Assembly: GCA_963737445.1 (NCBI GenBank)
Contig: CAVTSO010000005.1
Span: 44,496 to 108,495 of the forward strand
Origin: JAICYJ01 sp963737445
Lineage (GTDB): Bacteria; Actinomycetota; Thermoleophilia; Gaiellales; JAICJC01
Direction: 5' to 3'
Length of the DNA: 64,000 nucleotides
Below, one piece after another: positions 36,362-44,413 of the stretch. Positions within the stretch are counted from its first letter, which is position 1, and each line of letters opens with the position of its first letter. The position numbers and the translations under genes are program-made. The notes beneath the pieces are model-generated. The model was not told the origin of the DNA and searched no databases. It saw only the letters and a program-made list of their open reading frames with translations.

Positions 36362-36724
36362 GTGAACACCTTCCCAGCGGTGCGCCATCCGGCGCTGCCG
36401 CATTCGATCAGCGATCCGCTCTCGGATCTCGCCTACCACCTCACCGTCACCTACGGCGTGCGGCTGCGACTCGTCTCACCGCACGGACACGAACTCCCCA
36501 TCACCGCCAGGCCACGGCCACGGCCACCGCTGCTCGGTGACCTCACCGCAGGCGAACTGCGAGTCGCTCGACTGGTCGCTCGCGGAGCCACCAACAACGA
36601 GGTCGCAGACTGGCTCGCGATCAGCCCTAAGACCGTCGAGGCACACCTGTCTCGGATCTACCGAAAGCTCAACGTTCGCTCCCGAGCCGGCGTCGCCTAC
36701 CTACTTGGCCAGGTCGACCGATGA
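36362..36724 (+). CDS. Small LuxR-type HTH regulator, 120 aa
   Basis: GTG 36362 has AGGAGG upstream. The C-terminal half is a complete LuxR/GerE HTH: LLGDLTAGELRVARLVARGA, TNNEVADWLAISPKTVEAHL, SRIYRKLNVRSRAGVAYLLG. The N-terminal 55 residues are too short for a sensor or receiver domain. It is likely a stand-alone DNA-binding regulator of the island, perhaps needing a partner. Confidence 0.8.
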   Translation: MNTFPAVRHPALPHSISDPLSDLAYHLTVTYGVRLRLVSPHGHELPITARPRPRPPLLGDLTAGELRVARLVARGATNNEVADWLAISPKTVEAHLSRIYRKLNVRSRAGVAYLLGQVDR

Positions 36725-37164
36725 ACATGCGCCACGCCCAGGTGGGAATCCGACGCACGTGCGCCCGAGCGCCCCCGCAGCGCACCCGCGGCGGACCCGC
36801 GGAAACGTTGCGCCAGCCACGGTCAACGACGTCGACGCACAGGGTGGGGTGATCGAGAATTCGCCCATGATCTGAGGCCGCCCGCGCGGGCGGCGCAGGT
36901 CGTAGGTTGGTTGGCTGGACACGCTGCCCCAGATGCTAGCCACACCGATCTTCAGCGCTGTGCCCCACGGCACGCCACACACAGTTGTGTACTACGTCCC
37001 AGTCCTTCCGCCGGGCCCTCCTACGTCACGCACCCTCGTCCTCCTCGAGCAGGTGCTCACCGTTCGGCGCCACGATCACACGCCGGTGCACGACGAGGGA
37101 TATCCCCGATGCCGGCCACGTCGCCGCGGCGCATGATCGGCGTCATGAACCACACCTCACATAC
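36725..37164. other. Intergenic stretch before the secreted propeller gene
   Basis: About 440 bp without a supported gene. It contains short AT-richer segments that could be promoters; no clear hairpin with a T-run is seen. Confidence 0.35.
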
Positions 37165-39168
37165 ATGCATGTCCCGAACCCGGGGTTGCTAGTCGCCGTG
37201 GTTGCGTTGATTGCGGTCGCATCCCCCGTCGCTGCGCGGGCTGACACCGCGACGATGCTCCCGGCAAACGGCTTCGGGGCGATCGCGGTCGACGATGCCC
37301 ACGCGCAGGTCTTTCTCAGCGGCGATTTCAATAATGGTGGGAGCGTAATCACGGTCGCCGATGTGGCCGGCACACTTAGCGGACAGATCGAGAACGAGCC
37401 AGGCGCATCCGGCATGATGGTCGTTGGTTCGACCCTGTTCGTGGGTCTCTGTGGCGGCGGGGCGATCGACCTGATCGACACGGCCACGCTCGCGCGTACC
37501 GGATCCGTGGCCGCCCCGATCGCATCTCCTTCACCGGCGGGCTACATGCCTCGTCGGCAGTGCGACCTGGCCGCTGCGGGCGGTCGCGTCTGGTTCCCGG
37601 CGCAAACGGCCGACGGCACACCCGAGATGGCCTCGATCGCCGTTGCGGCGCCGCATGCGGTTCGCACCTACCCGGCGATGGCCGTCCCCACCGATATGGC
37701 GACGACCCCGTCGCATCCGAACCTGCTTCTCGTGAGCGACGCCGACACGGGGACCGGCACGACGTTGTACGACGTGTCCGCGTCAACTCCCGCCGTGCTG
37801 GGCTCGACGCCGTTCGCCTTGTCGCCAATCGCCCTGTTCCCGAGCGGCGATGCGATGGTCGGCGGCGATCCACGCTGCTGCGACACGTTCCAGCTGCTGA
37901 CCTTCTCGCTGCCCGGCTTCGCGCAGGGCGTCGCCTACCAGACGCCGAACAGGCCGTCCGTTGCCGTGGCCGTATCACCCGACGGGACACACGTTGCCGC
38001 TACCGTTGTCCAATATGGCTACGCTCCCAATCTCGTCACACTGCGCGTATGGCCGACCGGCAGCACGACGCCAAGCCTGACCGCACAGGTCGCGACCCCC
38101 GAGACCTACACACCCGCCTTCGACGGCCTTGCCTATCGAGGCGATGGGCAGACACTGTACGCGGTGGACTACTGGGCTGGCGGTGGCGCCGCGACCACAC
38201 TCCGAACCGTCGATCACCCCGACCTGGGCGGCTCCGACCTCAGCCTACAGGCGCCGACGAGCGCCAAAGTTGGGACCGCGGCTACCCTGTCCGGACAGCT
38301 CACGTTGCAGGACGGGTCACCTGCCGCCGGTGACACGATTGCCCTGTCGGCCACGTCGCCGGACGGTGTTAGCGAGACGCTCGGCGAGGCCGTCACCGAC
38401 GCCGCCGGCGGCTACTCCCTCACGACTGAGCAGACGCTCGACGCTGTCGGCTCGTGGACTGTCCACGCATCCTGGCCCGGTGACACGCACCACCGCCAGG
38501 CCGATCAGAGCACGTCGCTGGCGGTCGTGAGCCGCGCGTCGCAGCTGACTCTCACGCGACGGGTCGCCGTGATCCGATTCGGTGGCAGCGAAACGTTGAC
38601 CGCGCACCTCGTCGCGCACCATTCGAGCGGCGCGGTGTCGATTTACGCGACGCCGGCCGGCGCCACCGAACGGCTGATCGGAAGTGGGACGGTCGATGCC
38701 TCGGGCAACCTGTCCGTTCACGTCACGCCCAAGCGCGACACGGTCTACACAGCCCGCTACACCGGCGACGACTGGTACACGTCGGACGTGGCCCACACGC
38801 CAATCGGCGTACGGGTGATCGTCCAGGCCACCATGGTCGGCGGGTACGCCACGTCGCTCGGAACACGGCTCTACCACTACACCTCGAGCTGTCCGAGTCG
38901 GCACAGCGGGTGTCCCGTGAGCGCCGTGGCGGTGAAGCCGAACGTGGCCGGCGAGGTGGTCGGCCTGACCCTCCAGATCCGAGCCGGCGGGCACTGGCAC
39001 CCGGTCGCCGCCTCCAAGCTCCGACTGGGGCGCAGAAGCGGGGCCAAGATCCGGATCGCGTATCGCTCGACATCCATCATCGGCCACATGTTGCGCGTGG
39101 TCTGGCACTTCGACGACAACACCCATCACGGAGCGAGCGCGGCCCGCACGTTCAAGATCACGCGGTGA
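37165..39168 (+). CDS. Secreted protein: beta-propeller plus Ig-like repeats
   Basis: The 667-aa protein begins with a signal peptide (GLLVAVVALIAVASPVAARA). Residues about 30-400 have propeller repeats (FGAIAVDDAHAQVFLSG, VAVAVSPDGTHVAATVV, AFDGLAYRGDGQTLYAVDYW). Residues about 410-600 are Ig-like/carboxypeptidase-regulatory-like domains (SAKVGTAATLSGQLTLQDGS, TDAAGGYSLT, ASGNLSVHVTP). There is no membrane anchor at the C-terminus. ATG 37165 gives the signal peptide, though no strong Shine-Dalgarno is seen. It probably acts outside the cell as a binding protein. It is one of the few long intact genes of the island. Confidence 0.8.
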   Translation: MHVPNPGLLVAVVALIAVASPVAARADTATMLPANGFGAIAVDDAHAQVFLSGDFNNGGSVITVADVAGTLSGQIENEPGASGMMVVGSTLFVGLCGGGAIDLIDTATLARTGSVAAPIASPSPAGYMPRRQCDLAAAGGRVWFPAQTADGTPEMASIAVAAPHAVRTYPAMAVPTDMATTPSHPNLLLVSDADTGTGTTLYDVSASTPAVLGSTPFALSPIALFPSGDAMVGGDPRCCDTFQLLTFSLPGFAQGVAYQTPNRPSVAVAVSPDGTHVAATVVQYGYAPNLVTLRVWPTGSTTPSLTAQVATPETYTPAFDGLAYRGDGQTLYAVDYWAGGGAATTLRTVDHPDLGGSDLSLQAPTSAKVGTAATLSGQLTLQDGSPAAGDTIALSATSPDGVSETLGEAVTDAAGGYSLTTEQTLDAVGSWTVHASWPGDTHHRQADQSTSLAVVSRASQLTLTRRVAVIRFGGSETLTAHLVAHHSSGAVSIYATPAGATERLIGSGTVDASGNLSVHVTPKRDTVYTARYTGDDWYTSDVAHTPIGVRVIVQATMVGGYATSLGTRLYHYTSSCPSRHSGCPVSAVAVKPNVAGEVVGLTLQIRAGGHWHPVAASKLRLGRRSGAKIRIAYRSTSIIGHMLRVVWHFDDNTHHGASAARTFKITR

Positions 39169-39445
39169 GCCGGCTTGCGTCACGCATGCTGGCCGGCTGT
39201 GGCAGAACAACTGGCTGGCGCGCCGCTACGCGCCCAGTGATGACCGCCGGCACGGGGCGCAACCACTTCTCCATCATTGAAGGGGCCGGGACGGCGCAGC
39301 TGGGAGGTGTTCGGAACTGCTCAAACATGAAGCATCACGACCTGGACAACGTTCGCGCTTCCCCTCGGGGCACGGCTTTACTTATGCAAGCATCCAGGGA
39401 TGACCGATCGGGCGTGCCGGCCCGCCTCCCTGGATGATGAGCCGC

Positions 39446-39482
39446 GCCCTCAACGGTTCGAGTCCGTTAGAGGGCTTTTTTT
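39446..39482 (+). terminator. Hairpin with T7 tail resembling a tRNA acceptor/T-arm minihelix
   Basis: GCCCTC-AACGG pairs with CCGTT-A-GAGGGC (11 pairs, one bulged A) around a 7-base loop TTCGAGT that fits the tRNA T-loop consensus, followed by seven T. It can serve as a rho-independent terminator for the gene ending at 39168, 280 bp upstream. It also equals a tRNA acceptor stem stacked directly on a T-arm, as if the D- and anticodon arms were deleted. Its 3' half recurs at 41511-41533. Confidence 0.75.
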
Positions 39483-39865
39483 GGCTTAACCATGCCGTTT
39501 TCCGCGCTAGCCGAATGGACTAGAACCGCGCCGCAGCCGGCCGCTACCGAGCAGTGCCAGCGTGGCCAACAGCGCCACGGTCGTGTGCATCGCGTGCCTC
39601 GTATGTCCTGGTGCTGTCCGTCGATTCCAGCCATTCAAACTCTTGTGATCCCAGCGAACTCCCTCATCGTTTGGTTGACGCCCACCCAAGACCCAGTTGG
39701 CACGACCCGTTTGGCGATCGTGCGGTCGCGGAACAATGCGGGCATGCCAAGGGAAGTGGCGCCTGCGCCCACGTATGAAGCCAGCCAAACGCACCCCTCC
39801 GCTGATCGAGCCGGCGGCAGGGACGATTGCCTCCTGCCGCCGGGACTCTTCGAACCGGGGACCGT
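39483..39865. other. Gene-free stretch
   Basis: About 380 bp with no supported coding frame on either strand. Confidence 0.35.
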
Positions 39866-40192
39866 CTAGCGCGTCGCGGCCTCGGTCTCCTCCTCCGCCA
39901 CGGCAACGGCGAAGCCGAATGCGCGGGCAATGTTGCCGGCCGCCGAGGCGACCCGGGCGGTGCCCACGATTGGCGCGACCGCTGCCAGTAGCCCCTGCAG
40001 ATCCTCGATCGTGATATCGAGATCCTTGGCTGCGCCAAGGTTCGTCAGGTACGAGATCGGTGGTGCGTCCACAGCGATCAGCGCCGCGATGCGCACCATC
40101 ATGAACGAGCGCGGATCAAGCTCGCAGTACTCAGCCGAATCCTCGGTCATCTTGGCCAGCAGGTCGAGCACGGGTGTATCGGTCTCAGGCAT
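39866..40192 (-). CDS. Carboxymuconolactone-decarboxylase-like protein
   Basis: The 108-aa protein resembles the CMD/AhpD-like fold of actinobacterial small proteins (LDPRSFMMVRIAALIAVDAP, YLTNLGAAKDLDITIEDLQG, VAPIVGTARVASAAGNIARA). The C-x-x-C of peroxidase-active AhpD is absent, so enzymatic function is uncertain. ATG 40192 is preceded by AAAGGG. It is divergent from the cytochrome gene. Confidence 0.75.
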   Translation of the reverse strand: MPETDTPVLDLLAKMTEDSAEYCELDPRSFMMVRIAALIAVDAPPISYLTNLGAAKDLDITIEDLQGLLAAVAPIVGTARVASAAGNIARAFGFAVAVAEEETEAATR

Positions 40193-40594
40193 AGAACCCT
40201 TTCTGTTGGTTGACTGGGCCCCGCCATCCTCGCCTGCGCGGCTGCGGGCCGCATCGGACCCTGCCCCGATGCGGATCGGTAGTTTGCCGAATGTTCGGCT
40301 CAACCGAGCAGTTCGCAAACTGCTGGGCCACGCGTTGCGCCACCAACGTGGCAGGCAGAGTGCCATTACGCGACCCGCGGAGGTCAAGTAGCAAGGCCGG
40401 CGCGACTCTGCCCCGCCGGTGTTCTAGAGGCAGCGAGTCGCGCTCGCTCAGGCGCCGCGCCCTCTCACGGGCGCGCCGAGGAGGCAGTCAGCTGCTCGGT
40501 TTCTGTGAGCCGGTGACGAGAAACCGCGTGTGTTTGGTCACAGCCGGCGCCGGGCTGGTAGATTCGCGCAGCAGAGGTCGCGGTTGAAAGGATC

Positions 40595-41401
40595 ATGCGC
40601 GTGGCGGATCGGCGAAGAAGGGGCGTGGGCTTTCCGTGGACGGAGGTGCTGATCGTCGGTGTGATCGCCGTGGGGTGTGCCGCGTTTGTAGGAGGCGTCG
40701 TCGGCTGGAGGATCGGCGGCGGCAGTAGCGGCAGTAGCGGTGGTGCCGTCTCGGTGGGGACGGGCACTCCGGCAACGTCGCAGCCTTCCGCACCCGTTCA
40801 GCCAGCAGTTGCGGCCGGCGCGCATGATTTCGTGCAGTTCGGTTGTGGCCAATGCCACGGGCTGGACGGCTCCGGCGGAGTATCCCCGTATGTGCCGTCG
40901 TTGAATACGATCGGTTCGTCCCTGACTGCCGCCCAGCTTTCGCACATCATCGAGCACGGCGCCGGCGTGTCGGCTAACCCGACGCATCCCTACATGCCGA
41001 TCTGGCACAAGATTGTCTCAACGCAGCAGATCTCCGATCTCGTTGCGTACATCCACGCCGGCCTGCCGGCCGTGTCGGGCGCCACTCCGGTGGCTGTGCC
41101 GACCGATCAGGGGTTGGTGGTCGCGGGGCAGGAGATCTACGTGCGCAACGGGTGCGTCAACTGCCACGGTCCCAACGGGCTGGGTGGAGTGCCCAACCCG
41201 GCCTCGCCAGACAAGACCATCCCACCGCTTTCGGGTGCCACGTTCCGCGGCGAGTTCAACACCGCCAAGAAGATCAAAGACGTGATCGTGACTGGCAGCG
41301 TGCTGGGACGTGCGCCGATCGTCAGCATGCCCCATTGGGGCGGCATCCTCACCCCAGCCGAACTGAACGCGTTAGTCGCATACCTGGCCACGCTGCAGTA
41401 G
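40595..41401 (+). CDS. Membrane-anchored diheme cytochrome c
   Basis: The 268-aa protein has an N-terminal TM anchor (VLIVGVIAVGCAAFVGGVVG), a Gly/Ser-rich linker and two cytochrome c domains with C84-G-Q-C87-H88 and C187-V-N-C190-H191. Met segments that could supply the sixth ligands are PYMPIWH and VSMPHWGG. It acts outside the membrane as an electron carrier; no oxidase or dehydrogenase gene is adjacent. ATG 40595 follows GAAAGGA. The 23-bp inverted repeat pair (39454-39476 and 41511-41533) brackets this gene and the CMD-like gene. Confidence 0.9.
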   Translation: MRVADRRRRGVGFPWTEVLIVGVIAVGCAAFVGGVVGWRIGGGSSGSSGGAVSVGTGTPATSQPSAPVQPAVAAGAHDFVQFGCGQCHGLDGSGGVSPYVPSLNTIGSSLTAAQLSHIIEHGAGVSANPTHPYMPIWHKIVSTQQISDLVAYIHAGLPAVSGATPVAVPTDQGLVVAGQEIYVRNGCVNCHGPNGLGGVPNPASPDKTIPPLSGATFRGEFNTAKKIKDVIVTGSVLGRAPIVSMPHWGGILTPAELNALVAYLATLQ

Positions 41402-41510
41402 ACGCGATGCCGTGATCTGCGGCGTGTATTCAGGTTGGGTGTCCGTCTATCTGCCGATATACCGAGCCTGAGATCCCTCAGATCCGCCTCAGCCAAGCTG
41501 AAGACAGCGG

Positions 41511-41533
41511 AGCCCTCTAACGGACTCGAACCG
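41511..41533 (-). repeat. Inverted copy of the tRNA-3'-like repeat
   Basis: The minus strand is identical over 23 bases to 39454-39476: T-stem, T-loop TTCGAGT and acceptor-like AGAGGGCT. On its 5' side the sequence (GGGTCGA) differs from the first copy, so the 5' acceptor strand is not present here and no T-run follows. It looks like the 3' end of a tRNA gene used as an integration site. Confidence 0.7.
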
Positions 41534-41622
41534 TCGACCCTTCTTCTTCCTGCTGTCGCCCCTACCGACAACGTCGTCCGCAACGCGCCTTGGCGTGTTC
41601 TTGTCACGCGTCATGTCGCGGG

Positions 41623-42507
41623 TCAGCCGAGCCAGTCAAAGACGACATGGCGCAGCTCGTCCGGCCTCTCAATCACCGCCATATGCCCGCAGTCGGGGAT
41701 GATCTGAAGGGTCGAGTCGGGAAGCGCGTCGTGGATCGGCCCGGCCTGGGCGGGACCGCAGATCAGATCCAGTTCTCCTGCGACGAGCAGTGTCGGGCAG
41801 CTGATCTGTCCGACCACAGGGCGGAGATCGATACCCTGATACAGACCGGCCTCCCACGCCTTCATCGCCGTCAGGTCAACCATGATGTCCCGGCCGAACT
41901 CCTCCATCTTCGCCCACACCATGGGATCATCGGGATGCGCCACATACAGCGGCAGCACGACCCGAAACATCTCCTCCGCCACCGCCGGGTCGGTGGCCGC
42001 CAGGACCCGCTCCGTCCAGGTATCCCACGCCTCCCGCGCCTTCGGATGCCACGCAGACCCCGCGTGACGGGCCAGCATCTCGTCCATCTCAACCGCGGCT
42101 GCACCACCCTGCGACTCATCCGCCTCCGTCCCCATGCCAAACGCCGCGATCGCGATCACCCGGTCCACCACCTCCGGGAACAGCGCGGCGTAGGTCAGAG
42201 CGGTCGTCGCGCCGAACGAGTGACCGATCAGGATCACCTCGTCCAACCCGAGCGCCGCTCGCACCTCTTCGTAAAAGCGGGCATGCCCCTCGGGCGAGTA
42301 GGCGGCGGGGTCGGCCGGCGCGCTCGACCCACCCGATCCATGCGGGTCGACCAAGTAGCTGGCAAACCACGCATGCAACAGCTCGGCGGTACCGCGCATG
42401 TACCGCGCCGAAAGGCCGGGGCCACCCGGCAGCATCAACGCGGCGACCCCCTCACCGACCACCTCGAACGTCGCCTGACGGCCACCAACCAGCCCCACCC
42501 GATCCAC
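41623..42507 (-). CDS. Alpha/beta hydrolase, proline-iminopeptidase-like
   Basis: The 294-aa protein has LMLPGGPGLSARYM (HGGPG-like oxyanion segment), VDPHGSGGSS, nucleophile elbow GHSFGA, LLVAGELDLICG and the catalytic His in PDCGHMAVIERP. These match the prolyl-iminopeptidase branch of the hydrolase superfamily. The start is GTG 42507. Substrate unknown; no linked operon partner. Confidence 0.88.
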   Translation of the reverse strand: MDRVGLVGGRQATFEVVGEGVAALMLPGGPGLSARYMRGTAELLHAWFASYLVDPHGSGGSSAPADPAAYSPEGHARFYEEVRAALGLDEVILIGHSFGATTALTYAALFPEVVDRVIAIAAFGMGTEADESQGGAAAVEMDEMLARHAGSAWHPKAREAWDTWTERVLAATDPAVAEEMFRVVLPLYVAHPDDPMVWAKMEEFGRDIMVDLTAMKAWEAGLYQGIDLRPVVGQISCPTLLVAGELDLICGPAQAGPIHDALPDSTLQIIPDCGHMAVIERPDELRHVVFDWLG

Positions 42508-42595
42508 ACCACCACCCCCGTTGCTCAGCGTCGCCGCAACCCTACCGCGTCACCAGCACTGGGGGAGCCCACACCCCGCTCAGCATCATTCGGCC

Positions 42596-42657
42596 TCCGC
42601 GCGGGCAGGGCTGGAAGATCGACCCGTCCGGTTCCAAGCTGAGCCTGAGGGCGGCGA
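42596..42657. repeat. 62-bp repeat, copy 2 (GH114-like 3'-end fragment)
   Basis: Matches 29901-29962 at 58 of 62 positions. On the minus strand it encodes AALRLSLEPDGSIFQPCP, the C-terminal end of the GH114-type protein, but no upstream part of that gene is present. It is a leftover of a second copy of the gene. Confidence 0.75.
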
Positions 42658-42704
42658 GCCGTATGACCCGATCTACGATGGCACGGAAGCGGTACGAGTT
42701 TGTT

Positions 42705-44159
42705 TCAGGTTGCGGAGGCGATGACGGAGAGTAACTGTTCTCTGGTTGGGAACGGGTCGTCGTCGGTGGGTGGGTGAGAGACCAGGTGGGCGCGATTGGC
42801 AATCGCCGTATTTTTGTCAAGGGCGTCTGCCGGATCGAGTTGGCTCTCCCAGCGGGTGACGGCGCGGTACACCTCGGCGTCGTGCTTTGATGCTGGGTAG
42901 AGGACGTTGTCAACTAGCGCGGTGGTCGTTTGGTCGGGCGGTTCGCCTAGCGCGGCGGCGCGGGTTGCCCGATTGCGGGCTCGTGAGTGCCTGAAGCGAC
43001 CGGCGAGCTCGGGGCCCACATGTTGTTCGAGGGCGAGCGCCTGTGCATGCTTATCGTTTGGGTGCTCGGTGAGCGCGTCAACGAGCGCGGCCGCCGTTGT
43101 CATGGCGTTGCCACAACCCCAGGCAAACAGGGAGTCGGTCTGGCAGCGGGCATCGCCGATGACATGCACGCCGAGCGCGAGGGGGCCGTTTTCGTCGGCG
43201 AACGTGCGGATGACATTGCGCTCTTGTCCCATGATCTCTATAGCTGGGCTGATCGGCTGAGATCGCTCGGGGTCGAGCCACTCACGCCACTGGTCGACAG
43301 CGTTGGTCGCCGCCGTCCACACTGCTGGCTCGCGCAGCCTACGAAACTCCCGATCGGCGATCGGCACGCTCAACTCGGTTGCGAACGTTCGACTGTCCGC
43401 GCCGATCAACTCGCCAACCACTAATCCCCGTTCATGATGGAACGTCAACTGTCTAGTCACAGCATGGCTATCGCCCAGTCGCTCGCGCAGACGGAAATAC
43501 CGGGTGTAGCAGGCAGCTCCACAGCCCTCCGACTGCTCGGGCGGGGCGATCGCCCCGATCTCCCGGAACCATCTGCCAATAGGGAGCGTGCGACCACCAG
43601 CAACGACTACCGTGTCGGCTGCAAGTGAGCCATGGCCTTTGATGCCGACTCCAGTCACCGTCGGTGCTCCCGACTTGGACGGCTCTGCCGTCAGGCCCAG
43701 CACCTGATAGCCGCTGCGGATGTCGACCGTCGGCTCGGCCTCCGCCGCACGTCGCAACACACCCTCCATCACGGGGCGGCGAGCCATGATCAACAAGAGC
43801 TCGGCATCCTCCCCACGACGCTCATCCCCAGGCATCTCTGATGCCACATCCCAGCGCTGTGCTCCCGCCGAAAACACGTCCTCAACCACGTCTGGCAAAC
43901 GCTCCTCGAGCATCCGCCGAAAACCCGCTAAAAACGTATGGCCCAACCGCGCCTGTGGCGTACCCGGACGCGCCCAAGACGACCACATCTCATCCGCATC
44001 GGCCGGGACCGGCGAAGCATCCCGCTCACAAACGACGACCTCGTGACCCGAACGGCCGAGCATCAGCGCCGTCACCAACCCACCGATGCCCGCGCCCACA
44101 ATCACGAACCGTCCCAATCCGGCCCCCATCCTCGACGAGCAACAACCATACACCCGCAT
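42705..44159 (-). CDS. FAD-dependent monooxygenase-like oxidoreductase
   Basis: The 484-aa protein carries the FAD-binding VIVGAGIGGLVTALMLGRSG with E at the end of strand 2 (VVVCERD), a mid-protein GVGIKGHGSLAADTVVVAGG, and the second FAD motif region GVHVIGDARCQTDSLFAWG. It resembles proteins annotated as FAD-dependent oxidoreductases of the squalene-epoxidase/halogenase-like type. AAGGGGG lies 5 bp before ATG 44159; ATG 44129 is an alternative. The substrate is unknown and no partner reductase is adjacent. Confidence 0.82.
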   Translation of the reverse strand: MRVYGCCSSRMGAGLGRFVIVGAGIGGLVTALMLGRSGHEVVVCERDASPVPADADEMWSSWARPGTPQARLGHTFLAGFRRMLEERLPDVVEDVFSAGAQRWDVASEMPGDERRGEDAELLLIMARRPVMEGVLRRAAEAEPTVDIRSGYQVLGLTAEPSKSGAPTVTGVGIKGHGSLAADTVVVAGGRTLPIGRWFREIGAIAPPEQSEGCGAACYTRYFRLRERLGDSHAVTRQLTFHHERGLVVGELIGADSRTFATELSVPIADREFRRLREPAVWTAATNAVDQWREWLDPERSQPISPAIEIMGQERNVIRTFADENGPLALGVHVIGDARCQTDSLFAWGCGNAMTTAAALVDALTEHPNDKHAQALALEQHVGPELAGRFRHSRARNRATRAAALGEPPDQTTTALVDNVLYPASKHDAEVYRAVTRWESQLDPADALDKNTAIANRAHLVSHPPTDDDPFPTREQLLSVIASAT

Positions 44160-44413
44160 TCCGGCCCCCTTGTCCAGCTCGCCGAAAGGATTTGCCGGTC
44201 GGCGCATCCGATGCGCCCGGGGCGGTGATCCGCATCTGCCAGGCGGAGACCTCACCTAGGTACAGCTGCAAGATCCCGCCTAGCCCAACCGATTCTCGCC
44301 GCTCTGCGGTAACTCCCCTCGGGGGGCTCCCCTCCCTGCCGTACCGCATCGCGACCTACTACGTGCCGCCGTTCGTGGGACTGGTTCGCGCTGCAGTTGC
44401 TGCAACGGAACCG

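Noticed and set aside
39846..39866. Another GGTTCGAA string that looks like a T-arm
   Set aside because: The loop ends in G and the stem does not pair, so it is probably chance.
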